Notes: a model not told the origin generated them from the letters alone. Shown: positions 17,981 through 26,247, counted from the first letter of the stretch. The stretch: DNA of 64,000 nt from Arthrobacter sp. MYb213 (GCF_002979915.1 NZ_PCQA01000003.1:186001-250000); one strand, 5' to 3'. Translations and numbers: made by a program.

Positions 17981-18166
17981 ATGGCAGTCTTCAACGTAGA
18001 GCAGTCATCGATGATTCGAGTGCAAATTTCAGCCTCGAATTTGGCAACGAAGCTATTGACTACCGTCATCCAGACGGTCGTCGCAGAACACGCCAAACTC
18101 AACTCCGTACTCATTACCCCGCGGGTTGCACCGCAAGAGCAAAATTTCGGGTTCAGCCGTCTCTAG
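17981..18166 (+). CDS. Putative small ORF in the aceB leader
   Basis: A 61-codon frame with an unusually strong ribosome site, GGAGGAGGGG, a few bases before the ATG. The predicted peptide has a hydrophobic/amphipathic middle ('LATKLLTTVIQTVVAEHAKL') and no recognised domain. Codon use is not clearly different from neighbours. It lies between the inferred operon promoter and aceB, so it would be the first translated frame of the glyoxylate operon. It may be a small protein, a leader peptide, or chance; no homologue is recognised. Confidence 0.35.
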   Translation: MAVFNVEQSSMIRVQISASNLATKLLTTVIQTVVAEHAKLNSVLITPRVAPQEQNFGFSRL

Positions 18167-18230
18167 AGGCGAAAGAGTCCACCAGTAGAAAATGTCGCCG
18201 GAACACGACACCAACAGGTTAAGGAGCACC

Positions 18231-19862
18231 ATGACCATCTCAATCTCACGCATCCCAGAGGTAGACGGAGCGGAAGAAATTCTCAGCATCGAGGCACTAG
18301 CCTTCATCGAGAAGCTGCATGAAAAGTTCGCGGACACCCGCAATGACCTGTTGAACGCACGTAACGTACGTCGCCAAGAATTCTCAGACGCTCGCGCCAT
18401 CAACTTTGATCCGGAAACCGAGCACGTGCGCACCGGAGACTGGAAGGTCGCCGAAGCGCCGGAAGAGTTGCGCGACCGCCGTGTGGAAATCACCGGTCCG
18501 GCCTCCCCGGCCAAAATGGCCATCAACGCACTGAACTCGGGCGCGAAGGTCTGGTTGGCGGACTTAGAAGATGCTTCCACCCCTAACTGGTCAAATGTCA
18601 TCGATGCGATCGCTAACCTGTCAGCCGCCGCCCGTGGCACCTTAGCCTTCACCGATGAGAAGAGCGGCAAGTCCTACGCACTGCGCACCGACGCCCCACG
18701 CGCTGTCGTAGTAGTGCGCCCACGTGGATGGCACCTGCCAGAAAATAACGTGCTGATCAATGGCAAACCTGCCATTGGCGCGCTGGTGGACTTCGGTCTG
18801 CACTTCTTCCACAACGCTAAGGTGCTCGCCGAGTCCGGCCAAGGCCCGTTCTACTACCTGCCAAAGATGGAGCACTACCTGGAGGTACGCCTGTGGAATG
18901 AGGTCTTCACCTTCGCTCAGGAACAGCTCGGCATTGATTACGGCACCGTGCGTGCCACGATGCTCATTGAAACCATCCCGGCAGCATTCCAGATGGAAGA
19001 ATTCCTCTACGAACTACGCGACCACGTTTCGGGACTGAACGCCGGACGCTGGGACTACCTCTTCTCGATTATCAAGACCTTCCGTGAAGCCGGCGAAGCG
19101 TTCATCATGCCTGACCGCTCCGCGGTCTCGATGACCGCGCCAATGATGCGCGCCTACACCGAACTGTTGGTGAAGACCTGCCACAAGCGTGGTGCCTTCG
19201 CCATGGGTGGCATGGCAGCCTTCATCCCGAACCGCCGTGAACCAGAAGTCACCGCCGCAGCCTTTGCGAAGGTCCGTGAGGATAAAACCCGCGAGGCCAA
19301 CGACGGATTTGATGGTTCTTGGGTGGCCCACCCGGATCTGGTGGACATCTGCAAGGAAATCTTCGATTCGGTGCTCGAGGACAAGCCAAACCAGATCGAT
19401 CGTCAACGCCCAGAAGTTGAGGTCACTGCCGCTCAGCTTCTAGACATCGCTAGTGCACCCGGAGATGTCACCGAGGCAGGCGTGCGCGCTAACCTCTACG
19501 TCGCGGTGAACTATGTGGCCGTGTGGCTTTCGGGTAATGGTGCGGTCGCCATCCACAACCTGATGGAAGACGCCGCCACCGCAGAAATTTCTCGCTCACA
19601 GATCTGGCAGCAGATCCGCAACAAGGTTGTTGCCGCTGATACCGGTAACACCATCACCGGGCAGTTGGTCTCCGGCATCTTGGCGGAAGAAGTTGAACGC
19701 CTGCGTTCGGAAGTAAATAACGAGGAACAGTTCACCGCCTACTACCAGCCGGCAGCTGAGCTGATCGCACGCCTGACCAGCGGTAAGGACGAGGACTTTG
19801 CCGACTTCTTGACCACTCCAGCCTACGAACTATTGGATAAGGAATTCGTGACCAAACCATGA
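18231..19862 (+). CDS. aceB: Malate synthase A
   Basis: A 543-residue enzyme condensing glyoxylate with acetyl-CoA to malate. Family motifs: 'VEITGPASPAKMAINALNSG', 'LADLEDASTPNW', 'RPRGWHLPE', 'KMEHYLEVRLWN', 'RATMLIETIPAAFQMEEFLY' and 'LNAGRWDYLFSIIK', the malate synthase signature. The length fits the A-type enzyme (about 530-540). I chose ATG 18231, preceded by TTAAGGAGCACC; the longer frame from 18192 is unsupported. It overlaps the next gene by ATGA. Next to allE, its job is probably to consume glyoxylate from ureide breakdown. Confidence 0.95.
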   Translation: MTISISRIPEVDGAEEILSIEALAFIEKLHEKFADTRNDLLNARNVRRQEFSDARAINFDPETEHVRTGDWKVAEAPEELRDRRVEITGPASPAKMAINALNSGAKVWLADLEDASTPNWSNVIDAIANLSAAARGTLAFTDEKSGKSYALRTDAPRAVVVVRPRGWHLPENNVLINGKPAIGALVDFGLHFFHNAKVLAESGQGPFYYLPKMEHYLEVRLWNEVFTFAQEQLGIDYGTVRATMLIETIPAAFQMEEFLYELRDHVSGLNAGRWDYLFSIIKTFREAGEAFIMPDRSAVSMTAPMMRAYTELLVKTCHKRGAFAMGGMAAFIPNRREPEVTAAAFAKVREDKTREANDGFDGSWVAHPDLVDICKEIFDSVLEDKPNQIDRQRPEVEVTAAQLLDIASAPGDVTEAGVRANLYVAVNYVAVWLSGNGAVAIHNLMEDAATAEISRSQIWQQIRNKVVAADTGNTITGQLVSGILAEEVERLRSEVNNEEQFTAYYQPAAELIARLTSGKDEDFADFLTTPAYELLDKEFVTKP

Positions 19863-21112
19863 GTAATCTCTTCGATGAGTCAACCCTCGCTGCCGTAGAA
19901 GCGCAGCTGGCCGACACCGACAAGCTCTTGCGTGAGAACTATCCAGGCGATAGTGGGGCACGTCAGCCGGTGCACACCGTGTATGTGCCCGGGGACCGTT
20001 TCACCGGCGAACTTGCCGCGCAGTGGGGAGCTAACGCGCTCACGGCCGCCGGGGGAGCTGCGGGGTTGCGTGAACTAGCCACCCGGTTAGGTTATGCGCA
20101 ACCAGAGAAGCTCGGTGCCCTGGTGGCGGCCAAGCTTGAGGGTGAACCCATCGAAGATTTACGCCTCGACTTTGAGGATGGTTACGGCAATAGGCCGGAT
20201 GCCGAGGAGGACGCGCATGCACTTGCCGCCGCCGACTCGGTATCCGCCGCCGTGGCCGCCGGGCAAGCACCTGCCTGCATCGGTATTCGCTTTAAATGCT
20301 TCGAAGCCCCCACCCGGGCCCGTGGCATCCGCACCCTTGACTTATTTATATCTCGGCTCGTGGCCAACGGTGAGTTACCTGCAGGATTACGCTTGACCCT
20401 GCCCAAGGTCAGTACGGTCGCGCAAGTCCAGGCGATGGTATTCCTCGCAGAAAAGCTTGAAGCAAACCACGGGTTGGATGCCGGACGGATCCGCTTTGAG
20501 GTGCAGGTGGAAACCCCGCAGGCAATTATTGCCGCGGATGGAACCCACCCGGTAGCCCAATTGATCCATGCAGGTAGGGGCAGAGTCTCCTCACTGCACT
20601 ACGGAACTTATGATTACTCGGCGTCGCTGTCGGTAGCTGCCGCCTACCAGTCCATGGAACATCCGGTCGCGGACTTCGCCAAGGATGTCATGCAGGTTGC
20701 TGTGGCCGGCACCGGGGTAGAACTCTCAGATGGGTCCACCAATATCATCCCTGCAGGCGACCCGGAGAATGTTGCCGCCGCTTGGGCCTTGCACGCTCGC
20801 TTGGTGCGCCGCCACCTGGAACGAGGAATTTATCAGGGCTGGGATATGCACGCCAACCACCTGCCTACCCGTTACCTCGCGACCTTCGCGTTCTTCCGCG
20901 AAGGGTTGACTGCCGCGGCCACACGGCTGCGCAACTACGTACACCAGATCGACTCGACGATCATGGACGAACCTGCCACCGCCAGGGCCTTGGCCCGTTA
21001 TATCCACCGCGGACTCAGCTGCGGCGCGGTGAGCGTGGAGGAAGTCCAAGAACTTGCCCAGATCTCGGCCGCCGAGCTTGAAGCCATCGCCTTAAACCGA
21101 ACACATGCCTAG
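19859..21112 (+). CDS. HpcH/HpaI aldolase/citrate-lyase-like protein (DUF6986 type)
   Basis: A 417-residue protein related to the CitE/HpcH TIM-barrel family. Supporting segments are 'EDLRLDFEDGYGNRPD' (acidic metal site), 'CIGIRFKCFEAPTRARG' (Arg-rich substrate site), 'LTLPKVSTVAQVQ', 'RIRFEVQVETPQAI' and 'SLHYGTYDYSASLSV'. It is longer than CitE (about 290). Proteins of this type recur between malate synthase and allE in actinobacterial ureide operons. A C-C lyase or thioesterase acting on a glyoxylate- or malate-derived compound is possible, but the reaction is not known to me. The ATG overlaps the aceB stop. Confidence 0.78.
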   Translation: MSNLFDESTLAAVEAQLADTDKLLRENYPGDSGARQPVHTVYVPGDRFTGELAAQWGANALTAAGGAAGLRELATRLGYAQPEKLGALVAAKLEGEPIEDLRLDFEDGYGNRPDAEEDAHALAAADSVSAAVAAGQAPACIGIRFKCFEAPTRARGIRTLDLFISRLVANGELPAGLRLTLPKVSTVAQVQAMVFLAEKLEANHGLDAGRIRFEVQVETPQAIIAADGTHPVAQLIHAGRGRVSSLHYGTYDYSASLSVAAAYQSMEHPVADFAKDVMQVAVAGTGVELSDGSTNIIPAGDPENVAAAWALHARLVRRHLERGIYQGWDMHANHLPTRYLATFAFFREGLTAAATRLRNYVHQIDSTIMDEPATARALARYIHRGLSCGAVSVEEVQELAQISAAELEAIALNRTHA

Positions 21113-21122
21113 GAGGAAAATC

Positions 21123-21956
21123 ATGACTGCAGCAGCCACACACAAAGCACCGTATTACACGAACTTCGGTGGCCACCCGCCACAAACCGAACTCTTGACC
21201 GATCGCGCCATCGTGACCGAGGCCTACACCGTCATTCCCAAGGGCGTTTTGCGTGACATCGTCACCAGTGTGTTCCCCGAATGGAGCAACACCCGTGCCT
21301 GGGTGCTCAACCGTCCGATAGCCGGAGGCGCGACTACTTTCTCCCAGTCAATCCTTGAAGTTTCTCCCGGCGGAGCCGCTGCCAAGCCGGAACCACAGGC
21401 CGAAGTTTCGGGATTTATCTTTGTTCTCGGCGGGGAACTGACCTTGGTAATCGAGGGACAAGAGCATGTGTTGGTTGATGGAGGTTACGCCTATCTGCCT
21501 GCCGGAGCTACCTGGTCAGCCCGCAACGACGGCGCCGAAGTGGCAAGTTTCCACTGGATCCGCAAACGTTATGAACCGGTGGCAGGTATTGCCGCCCCGG
21601 GTCCGGTAGTGGGCAACGAACGCGACGTGGAACCAGGGCAAATGCCTGGCACCGAGGGTAAATGGCGGACCACCAGGATGCTGGATCCGAACGATATCGC
21701 CTTCGACTTTGGCGTGAATATCGTGACCTTTGAGCCGGGAGCCTCGATTCCCTTCGCGGAAACTCACGTGATGGAACATGGCCTGTATGTGCTTGAAGGT
21801 AAGGGCGTTTACCGGTTGAACGGTGACTGGGTGGAGGTGGAGGCCGGGGACTACATGTCACTGCGCGCCTTCTGCCCACAGGCTTGTTACGCCGGGGGAC
21901 CGAGTAACTTCCGCTACCTGTTGTACAAGGATCAGAACCGTCAGGTGGCTTTGTAG
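21123..21956 (+). CDS. allE: (S)-ureidoglycine aminohydrolase
   Basis: A 277-residue bicupin. AllE releases ammonia from (S)-ureidoglycine to give ureidoglycolate in the allantoin pathway. The N-terminal cupin covers about residues 30-130 ('GFIFVLGGELTLVIEGQEHV') and the C-terminal cupin about 185-270. The latter holds the metal-binding set 'VTFEPGASIPFAETHVMEHG' (Glu, His, His) and 'GDYMSLRAFCPQACYAGG'. ATG 21123 follows a strong CTAGGAGGAAAATC site; the longer frame from 21105 starts inside the previous gene. Last gene of the operon. Confidence 0.92.
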   Translation: MTAAATHKAPYYTNFGGHPPQTELLTDRAIVTEAYTVIPKGVLRDIVTSVFPEWSNTRAWVLNRPIAGGATTFSQSILEVSPGGAAAKPEPQAEVSGFIFVLGGELTLVIEGQEHVLVDGGYAYLPAGATWSARNDGAEVASFHWIRKRYEPVAGIAAPGPVVGNERDVEPGQMPGTEGKWRTTRMLDPNDIAFDFGVNIVTFEPGASIPFAETHVMEHGLYVLEGKGVYRLNGDWVEVEAGDYMSLRAFCPQACYAGGPSNFRYLLYKDQNRQVAL

Positions 21957-21963
21957 GCCACTA

Positions 21964-22005
21964 AAAAATGGAGGCTGTGGAACTCGATGAGTTCCACAGC
22001 CTCCA
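21964..22005 (-). terminator. Terminator after the MDMPI-family gene
   Basis: A perfect 17-base stem (TGGAGGCTGTGGAACTC at 21969-21985 and its complement at 21989-22005) with a 3-base loop. On the minus strand it is followed by a run of six T, so it terminates the leftward gene; the same stem may serve the rightward allE transcript. Confidence 0.85.
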
Positions 22006-22022
22006 GTAGGTCTGTGCTGGTG

Positions 22023-22721
22023 CTACCAGGCAGGCAGAACCGGGATTGGGCCATCGGCTTCAATGTGCCGGGCCTGGCCGCGGGCCAGCCACTCGATGAA
22101 ACCTTCACGGTCTGAACGAACTTGCAGCGAACCGTCGCCGATAACCCACTCGTCACCTTCTTCGCTTAGTAGCGTCATGCCCGGGGCGTTCTTCACGCGC
22201 ATGGTGCGCACTGCTGCCTCGACGGCGTTCTCCTGTGAATCAGGATCGGCTTCTTCGATAGTCCATGCGGTTTGAAGGTCATGGTGGTGGATGACTACCT
22301 CCGCGATGCGCAGTGCCACGATGGATGTTGCAGGGATGATCTTGCCGTGCAGATCAACCTCGTCAACGGCTAATTCGCCGGTGAGACGTTCGGACTGTTC
22401 GGCGAAGTAGGTGGCTGCGTCGCGGAAGCGGGTAAGTAGTTCTTCGCCAGGTAACGCGGCAAGTTCGGCAATCTCCGCGTTGCGTGCCTCGGTGGACGCG
22501 TAAAGCTGCTGTGGTTCGCCACTGATCGCCCAATCGATGAGCTTGACCAGGGTGCGACCATTGGAGGCCAGGTGGGCGATGACGTGGGCGCGGCTCCAAC
22601 CCTCGCAGAGGGAGTCGGCTGCAAGTTCTTCTGCAGATAACGTGTCAATCGTGGCCATCATCATTGAGGTTTCACGGTTCAGGCGGGACAGGTCTGAGTG
22701 CAATCGAGCGGTGTTGATCAT
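22023..22721 (-). CDS. Maleylpyruvate isomerase family mycothiol-dependent enzyme
   Basis: A 232-residue protein of the MDMPI/DinB-like superfamily. The N-terminal four-helix domain carries 'SLCEGWSRAHVIAHLASNGRTL', where the family's metal-binding His lies ('VIAHLA'). A second His pair appears in 'IAEVVIHHHDLQTAW'. The C-terminal small domain ends near 'LARGQARHI...GPIPVLPAW'. Mycothiol-dependent enzymes of this family isomerise maleylpyruvate or detoxify electrophiles in actinobacteria. There is no gentisate gene beside it, so the substrate cannot be named. It supports an actinobacterial host. Confidence 0.85.
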   Translation of the reverse strand: MINTARLHSDLSRLNRETSMMMATIDTLSAEELAADSLCEGWSRAHVIAHLASNGRTLVKLIDWAISGEPQQLYASTEARNAEIAELAALPGEELLTRFRDAATYFAEQSERLTGELAVDEVDLHGKIIPATSIVALRIAEVVIHHHDLQTAWTIEEADPDSQENAVEAAVRTMRVKNAPGMTLLSEEGDEWVIGDGSLQVRSDREGFIEWLARGQARHIEADGPIPVLPAW

Positions 22722-22876
22722 GGTGTCACCCTACCAACGTGGGGTTTGAAATAGCACGGGAAAGTCGTTCTATATCAAAGGAGTATCGCCGCGAACTTGG
22801 GAAGTTCTATTCGGTGCGCGGCGCGCAACAATCCAGTATTGAAGATTAGCTATCTAATGTTCAGGAGTAAGAGCTG

Positions 22877-23446
22877 ATGAGCTCAAAACCTTCGGTAATA
22901 CAGTTGAAACTAAAAATAAGGGACACCAGCCCGCCTATCTGGCGCAGGGTGTTGGTTCCGTCATCGATGCGACTAGACCAGCTGCACCAAGTGATCCAAT
23001 ACAGCTTCGGTTGGTACGACGCGCACCCGCACCAGTTTGAACTTGATGGTGTTCATGGTGTTAGCTACGGCGCCCCGGATTCTGAGATTATCTCGGACGT
23101 TGATGAATCCACCGTGTTCCTTGGAGATCTTCCCTGGTCTCGACGAGGCATCCTCGATTACGTGTATGACTTCGGCGATTACTGGGAAGTGCGCATTGAG
23201 CTAGAACAGGTGCTCTTTGATGACAGCGATGATCTGCCACGCTGCATCGGCGGGCGCCGTATGGCCCCGCGAGAAGATTCCGGCGGCCCGCTGGGCTGGG
23301 CCATGGTTATCGAAGCGCTAAAAGATCCAAACCATCCTGACCTTGCGGAGTACCGCGAGTGGCTATTGCTCCGTGAAGGTGAGCAGTTTGATGCCGCACT
23401 TTTTGATAAGCAACAAATCAACGAAATGTTCGACTACGCACGCTAG
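22877..23446 (+). CDS. Plasmid pRiA4b ORF-3 family protein, stand-alone
   Basis: A 189-residue protein consisting of one pRiA4b ORF-3-like (MM3350) domain. Family landmarks: 'IQLKLKIRDTSPPIWRRVLV', 'LHQVIQYSFGWYDAHPHQF', 'YVYDFGDYWEVRIELE' and 'CIGGRRMAPREDSGG'. The molecular function of this family is unknown. A second, longer gene at 24223-25983 carries the same domain at its C-terminus with many identical segments. The ATG at 22877 follows AGGAGTAAGAGCTG. Context is accessory: decayed genes and palindromes follow. Confidence 0.85.
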   Translation: MSSKPSVIQLKLKIRDTSPPIWRRVLVPSSMRLDQLHQVIQYSFGWYDAHPHQFELDGVHGVSYGAPDSEIISDVDESTVFLGDLPWSRRGILDYVYDFGDYWEVRIELEQVLFDDSDDLPRCIGGRRMAPREDSGGPLGWAMVIEALKDPNHPDLAEYREWLLLREGEQFDAALFDKQQINEMFDYAR

Positions 23447-23474
23447 GTACCGACCTATATGCAGTGAGCCTGTG

Positions 23475-23517
23475 GATAAACGTGTAAAAAATCGAGCGTA
23501 TTTTTTACACGTTTATC
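23475..23517. repeat. Perfect AT-rich 18-bp inverted repeat
   Basis: GATAAACGTGTAAAAAAT (23475-23492) and its exact reverse complement (23500-23517) flank a 7-base centre. The arms contain runs of A and T, unlike the surrounding DNA. A second, related palindrome follows two bases later. It may be a protein-binding or recombination site, or a bidirectional terminator between the ORF-3 gene and the remnant beyond. Confidence 0.8.
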
Positions 23518-23519
23518 TG

Positions 23520-23547
23520 ACATGTAAAAAACCTTTACATGTTTTTC
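23520..23547 (+). terminator. Second palindrome with T-run
   Basis: ACATGTAAA (23520-23528) pairs with TTTACATGT (23534-23542) around a 5-base loop and is followed by TTTTT. The arms share the TGTAAA/TTTACA core with the adjacent larger palindrome. It could terminate the ORF-3 gene transcript, though the stem is AT-rich and weak. Confidence 0.5.
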
Positions 23548-23556
23548 TAGTGCCCT

Positions 23557-24008
23557 TTACGCGCTCTCGCTCTGTCCATCAGACTCACTTGCGGCAGCCC
23601 GATCAGACTGGTTCATGATCTTGAAGATACGAACCACACTTTCTTCGGGGAACAACGCTCCAGGACCATGGGGGCTATATCCGTACACCGTGGGTCATAG
23701 GGGCCTACGGTCGTAATTTTTCCATCACGGGTCAGCTGGGTGACGATCATGTTGATCGGATTTGGTTGGCGGGTGCTCAGCGTCGTAAAAGAAATGAAGT
23801 CGGCGCAAGCCTCTTGGGCGGCTTCGCGTTCTAACTCCGAAAGTGAACGGATGAATCCAGCCAGATCGCCGTCGGATGCTCGCGCGAGGTGCCGCATTGC
23901 ATGAGAGCCACCCAGAAGTGTTTGCCGACCTAAAACCATTACATCGGTGGACCGAGCATAACGTTTGTCGTCAATTGGAAAAACTGGCAGAACTCGGAGT
24001 CGTCGCAA
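23557..24008 (-). pseudogene. Frameshifted gene remnant of unknown function
   Basis: The minus strand encodes a plausible protein segment ('DLAGFIRSLSELEREAAQEA', 'NPINMIVTQLTRDGKITT') that runs into an early stop at 23613. A second minus-strand frame takes over near 23680-23705 and reads 'TVYGYSPHGPGALFPEES', then 'VVRIFKIMNQSD', and a polar tail ending at a TAA at 23557-23559. The two pieces join naturally if one base is gained or lost around 23700. The upstream end is unclear: coding quality fades beyond about 23900 where the plus-strand remnant begins. I read it as a decayed, 5'-truncated gene; a sequencing error is the alternative explanation of the frameshift. Confidence 0.5.
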
Positions 24009-24175
24009 TCGTCACTCATTATCAGGCAGATCAGGCACTGACCGAAAGCTACGATTTGTTCACCATGTACACCATGCAGGAGCAGCTGACCGAAAACGGT
24101 GAAGGTGGCTTCATGGAGAAATGGGCCAAGAAACTTCTTAGGTTCCAGAACGACAGCGACAGTAAACGCCGCTAA
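23876..24175 (+). CDS. Short hypothetical protein, possibly a 5'-truncated remnant
   Basis: A 99-codon frame. From about 23905 it reads like real protein ('HRWTEHNVCRQLEKLAELGV' and 'MYTMQEQLTENGEGGFMEKW'), with a basic end. The first dozen residues overlap the minus-strand remnant and there is no good ribosome site, so the gene may have lost its beginning. The 'LEKLAELGVVAIV' segment could be the recognition part of a winged helix, but this is weak. No family recognised. Confidence 0.4.
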   Translation: MLARGAALHESHPEVFADLKPLHRWTEHNVCRQLEKLAELGVVAIVTHYQADQALTESYDLFTMYTMQEQLTENGEGGFMEKWAKKLLRFQNDSDSKRR

Positions 24176-24222
24176 GAACCATTAGCCTTGAAACAAAGCT
24201 GTCGGTGTATGAAGGAATCGTT

Positions 24223-25983
24223 GTGGCCAAGAACAAAAAGAAGCAACCAAAGCAGGGGCACCCGGGTCGTAGCCAACAGGCCATCGTCTCGGTGGGGCAG
24301 GTCAAGATTGATCGTGGAATTGATGCGATGACGCCTGAGTTCGTGCGCTGGTATAGCCAATTTGATGTGGACACGGAGACCTCATTAGTGGTGCTGGCCG
24401 CGGTTCGGGAGACTTTGTATGGGTATGCCGATAACGCCCCGTTGGATTCGGTGACCGCATTCGACGTGCGTCCGCTCTTCGCCGCCATCGAGGAATTAAT
24501 CGAGTTCCAATCTGGCTTTGAACCAGCCGAGCAAGCCGATCAGATGCGTGGATTGATCCACATGGCTTGGGCGGACTATCTTGATTACCTCGAAGAGATG
24601 GGTCTCTGGGAAAAGAGCACCCAAGATTTGCAGTGGTTGCGGAGCAAACTTGAGGTGTCTAATCTTTTTGCGACAGAAGACCTCGAAGTATCTGTAGCAA
24701 AGGGTGAGCTTGAAGATCTTCTGCTGACCGACATGACGAAGCCTGCACTGGTGGATTTGGCCCGAAGCTTCGCACAGTGGTGCGCCAATGCAACAGGATC
24801 CGTTCAAGGAAGAATTCTTGACGAAGATTTCATCCCCCATGCACCGAAAGCGCTCAATGACGGGGTGCTCAAGACACTGAACACCGAGCAGGCTGAGCAG
24901 GTCCTGACCTTCACCTTCATGGGGTTGTTGAGAGCCGAAGTAGTTGCGCTCGAAGCACCAAATCAGTTATCTGCCGGCGCCAGGTTCTCTGAGTTCCAAA
25001 AATCAGCTGGTGAGCTGGCCTTTGCGACGATGTACATGTTCCTGCAGAGTTTCCTCGACGCCTACCTTGAAATGCCTGAAGACACCGATCCGGTGGTGGT
25101 CGAGACGTGGGGTCTGGCCAACCTGTGGATACTTGAAGGTATCGAAGCTGGAGGGCATGAAGTCGCAGAACCTCGCGACGAACAATTTTCCGCCACCGTG
25201 TGGGACGCCGCCCATCAACGCATGGCAGTATTGCGCACACTGGGGCTCGTCGAGGAGGGAGAATATTATTCACTTCCCGGCTTCGTCGCAGCATTCTTGA
25301 CCGACATTGATGAAGAGACAGAGGACGAAAACTTGACTGAACAGAACCTGGACTCGAAGTGGGAAGAGCTTTTGGCAATGCTCCCGGACGAACCGCAACG
25401 CGTGAAGCGCGAAGAGCCATATACCGGCAAAGTGCTACAGCTCAAGCTTGGATTACAGGCAACCAAGCCACCGATCTGGCGCAGAGTTCTAGTGCCGATG
25501 GATCTGCACTTAGGCGACCTGCACGATATTATTCAGGCAAGTTTCGACTGGTACGACGGACATCTGCACGAGTTCCGCTCCGGCGGATATAAAGGCACCA
25601 GCTATGGGCCCGAAATTGAGGACATGGAATACGACGAAGTCGAGGATGGCTTCCTTGTGTCCGAGCTTCTCAAGGCAGAGAAAGACCGCCTAGATTACGC
25701 CTACGACTTTGGTGACGGCTGGGAAGTGCGCATTGATGTAGAAAAGGTCCTCGACTCTGCCGAAGGCCAGCTTCCACGTTGTACCGGAGGACGCCGCATG
25801 GCGCCCCTTGAAGATAGCGGTGGACCCTGGGGTTGGGCAGAAATGCTCAAGGCTATGAAGGACCCAGCTCATGAAGAACATGGCGAAGTCTCGGAATGGT
25901 TTGAAGAGATGGGCGTGGACGAGATTGATCCTGCGGCCTTTAGCATCGAAGAGATCAACGAGGCCCTGGAACTCGAGTTCTAA
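24223..25983 (+). CDS. Large protein with C-terminal pRiA4b ORF-3 domain
   Basis: A protein of about 586 residues. The N-terminus is lysine-rich ('VAKNKKKQPKQGH'), then comes a helical, acidic region of about 390 residues with no recognised family. The C-terminal 180 residues form a pRiA4b ORF-3 domain ('KPPIWRRVLVPMDLHLGDLH', 'YAYDFGDGWEVRIDVEKVL', 'CTGGRRMAPLEDSGGPWGW') closely similar to the stand-alone protein at 22877. I prefer GTG 24223, preceded by GAAGGAATC; ATG 24205 is the alternative. The N-terminal region is similar by eye to the protein at 37622-38731, which lacks the ORF-3 domain. Function unknown. Confidence 0.8.
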   Translation: MAKNKKKQPKQGHPGRSQQAIVSVGQVKIDRGIDAMTPEFVRWYSQFDVDTETSLVVLAAVRETLYGYADNAPLDSVTAFDVRPLFAAIEELIEFQSGFEPAEQADQMRGLIHMAWADYLDYLEEMGLWEKSTQDLQWLRSKLEVSNLFATEDLEVSVAKGELEDLLLTDMTKPALVDLARSFAQWCANATGSVQGRILDEDFIPHAPKALNDGVLKTLNTEQAEQVLTFTFMGLLRAEVVALEAPNQLSAGARFSEFQKSAGELAFATMYMFLQSFLDAYLEMPEDTDPVVVETWGLANLWILEGIEAGGHEVAEPRDEQFSATVWDAAHQRMAVLRTLGLVEEGEYYSLPGFVAAFLTDIDEETEDENLTEQNLDSKWEELLAMLPDEPQRVKREEPYTGKVLQLKLGLQATKPPIWRRVLVPMDLHLGDLHDIIQASFDWYDGHLHEFRSGGYKGTSYGPEIEDMEYDEVEDGFLVSELLKAEKDRLDYAYDFGDGWEVRIDVEKVLDSAEGQLPRCTGGRRMAPLEDSGGPWGWAEMLKAMKDPAHEEHGEVSEWFEEMGVDEIDPAAFSIEEINEALELEF

Positions 25984-26012
25984 CTTCTAAAAAACAGCAG
26001 GACCAAAATAAA

Positions 26013-26057
26013 GTTCCCCATTGGTGACATCAAATTCTGATGCCCCCAATGGGGAAC
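26013..26057 (-). terminator. Terminator after the 56-residue gene
   Basis: GTTCCCCATTGG (26013-26024) pairs exactly with CCAATGGGGAAC (26046-26057), with further CATCA/TGATG pairing inside. On the minus strand it is followed by TTTATTTT, fitting termination of the small leftward gene; it may also end the rightward ORF-3 gene. Confidence 0.7.
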
Positions 26058-26076
26058 GAATGCGCTTATGGGTCGG

Positions 26077-26247
26077 TTATCGCTGGGATTCTTCGGGACT
26101 GACATCTGTTGCAGGACCAGCGGGGGTTGCCCCACCTTCATCGGTCCAGTCATGTCCCGCTTCATCGGAAAGCGCGGGATCCGAAATATGATCCTCCAGC
26201 GTCTGATCCGAAGTATCGGTGGAATTCGTTGGGACGCTTTCTTTCAT
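26077..26247 (-). CDS. Small acidic hypothetical protein
   Basis: A 56-residue protein rich in Asp, Glu, Ser and Thr, with no hydrophobic segment and so probably disordered. The segment 'DEAGHDWTDEGGATPAGPAT' is reminiscent of small proteins I have seen in Micrococcaceae, but no function is known. The ATG at 26245-26247 has a good AGGGAG site seven bases upstream; the frame open to 26304 lacks one. A terminator follows the stop. Monocistronic. Confidence 0.6.
   Translation of the reverse strand: MKESVPTNSTDTSDQTLEDHISDPALSDEAGHDWTDEGGATPAGPATDVSPEESQR

Noticed and set aside
17965-18222. 85-codon plus-strand frame overlapping the aceB leader
   Set aside because: It would need a TTG start inside the strong ribosome site of the 61-codon frame and reads as a low-quality Arg-rich peptide.
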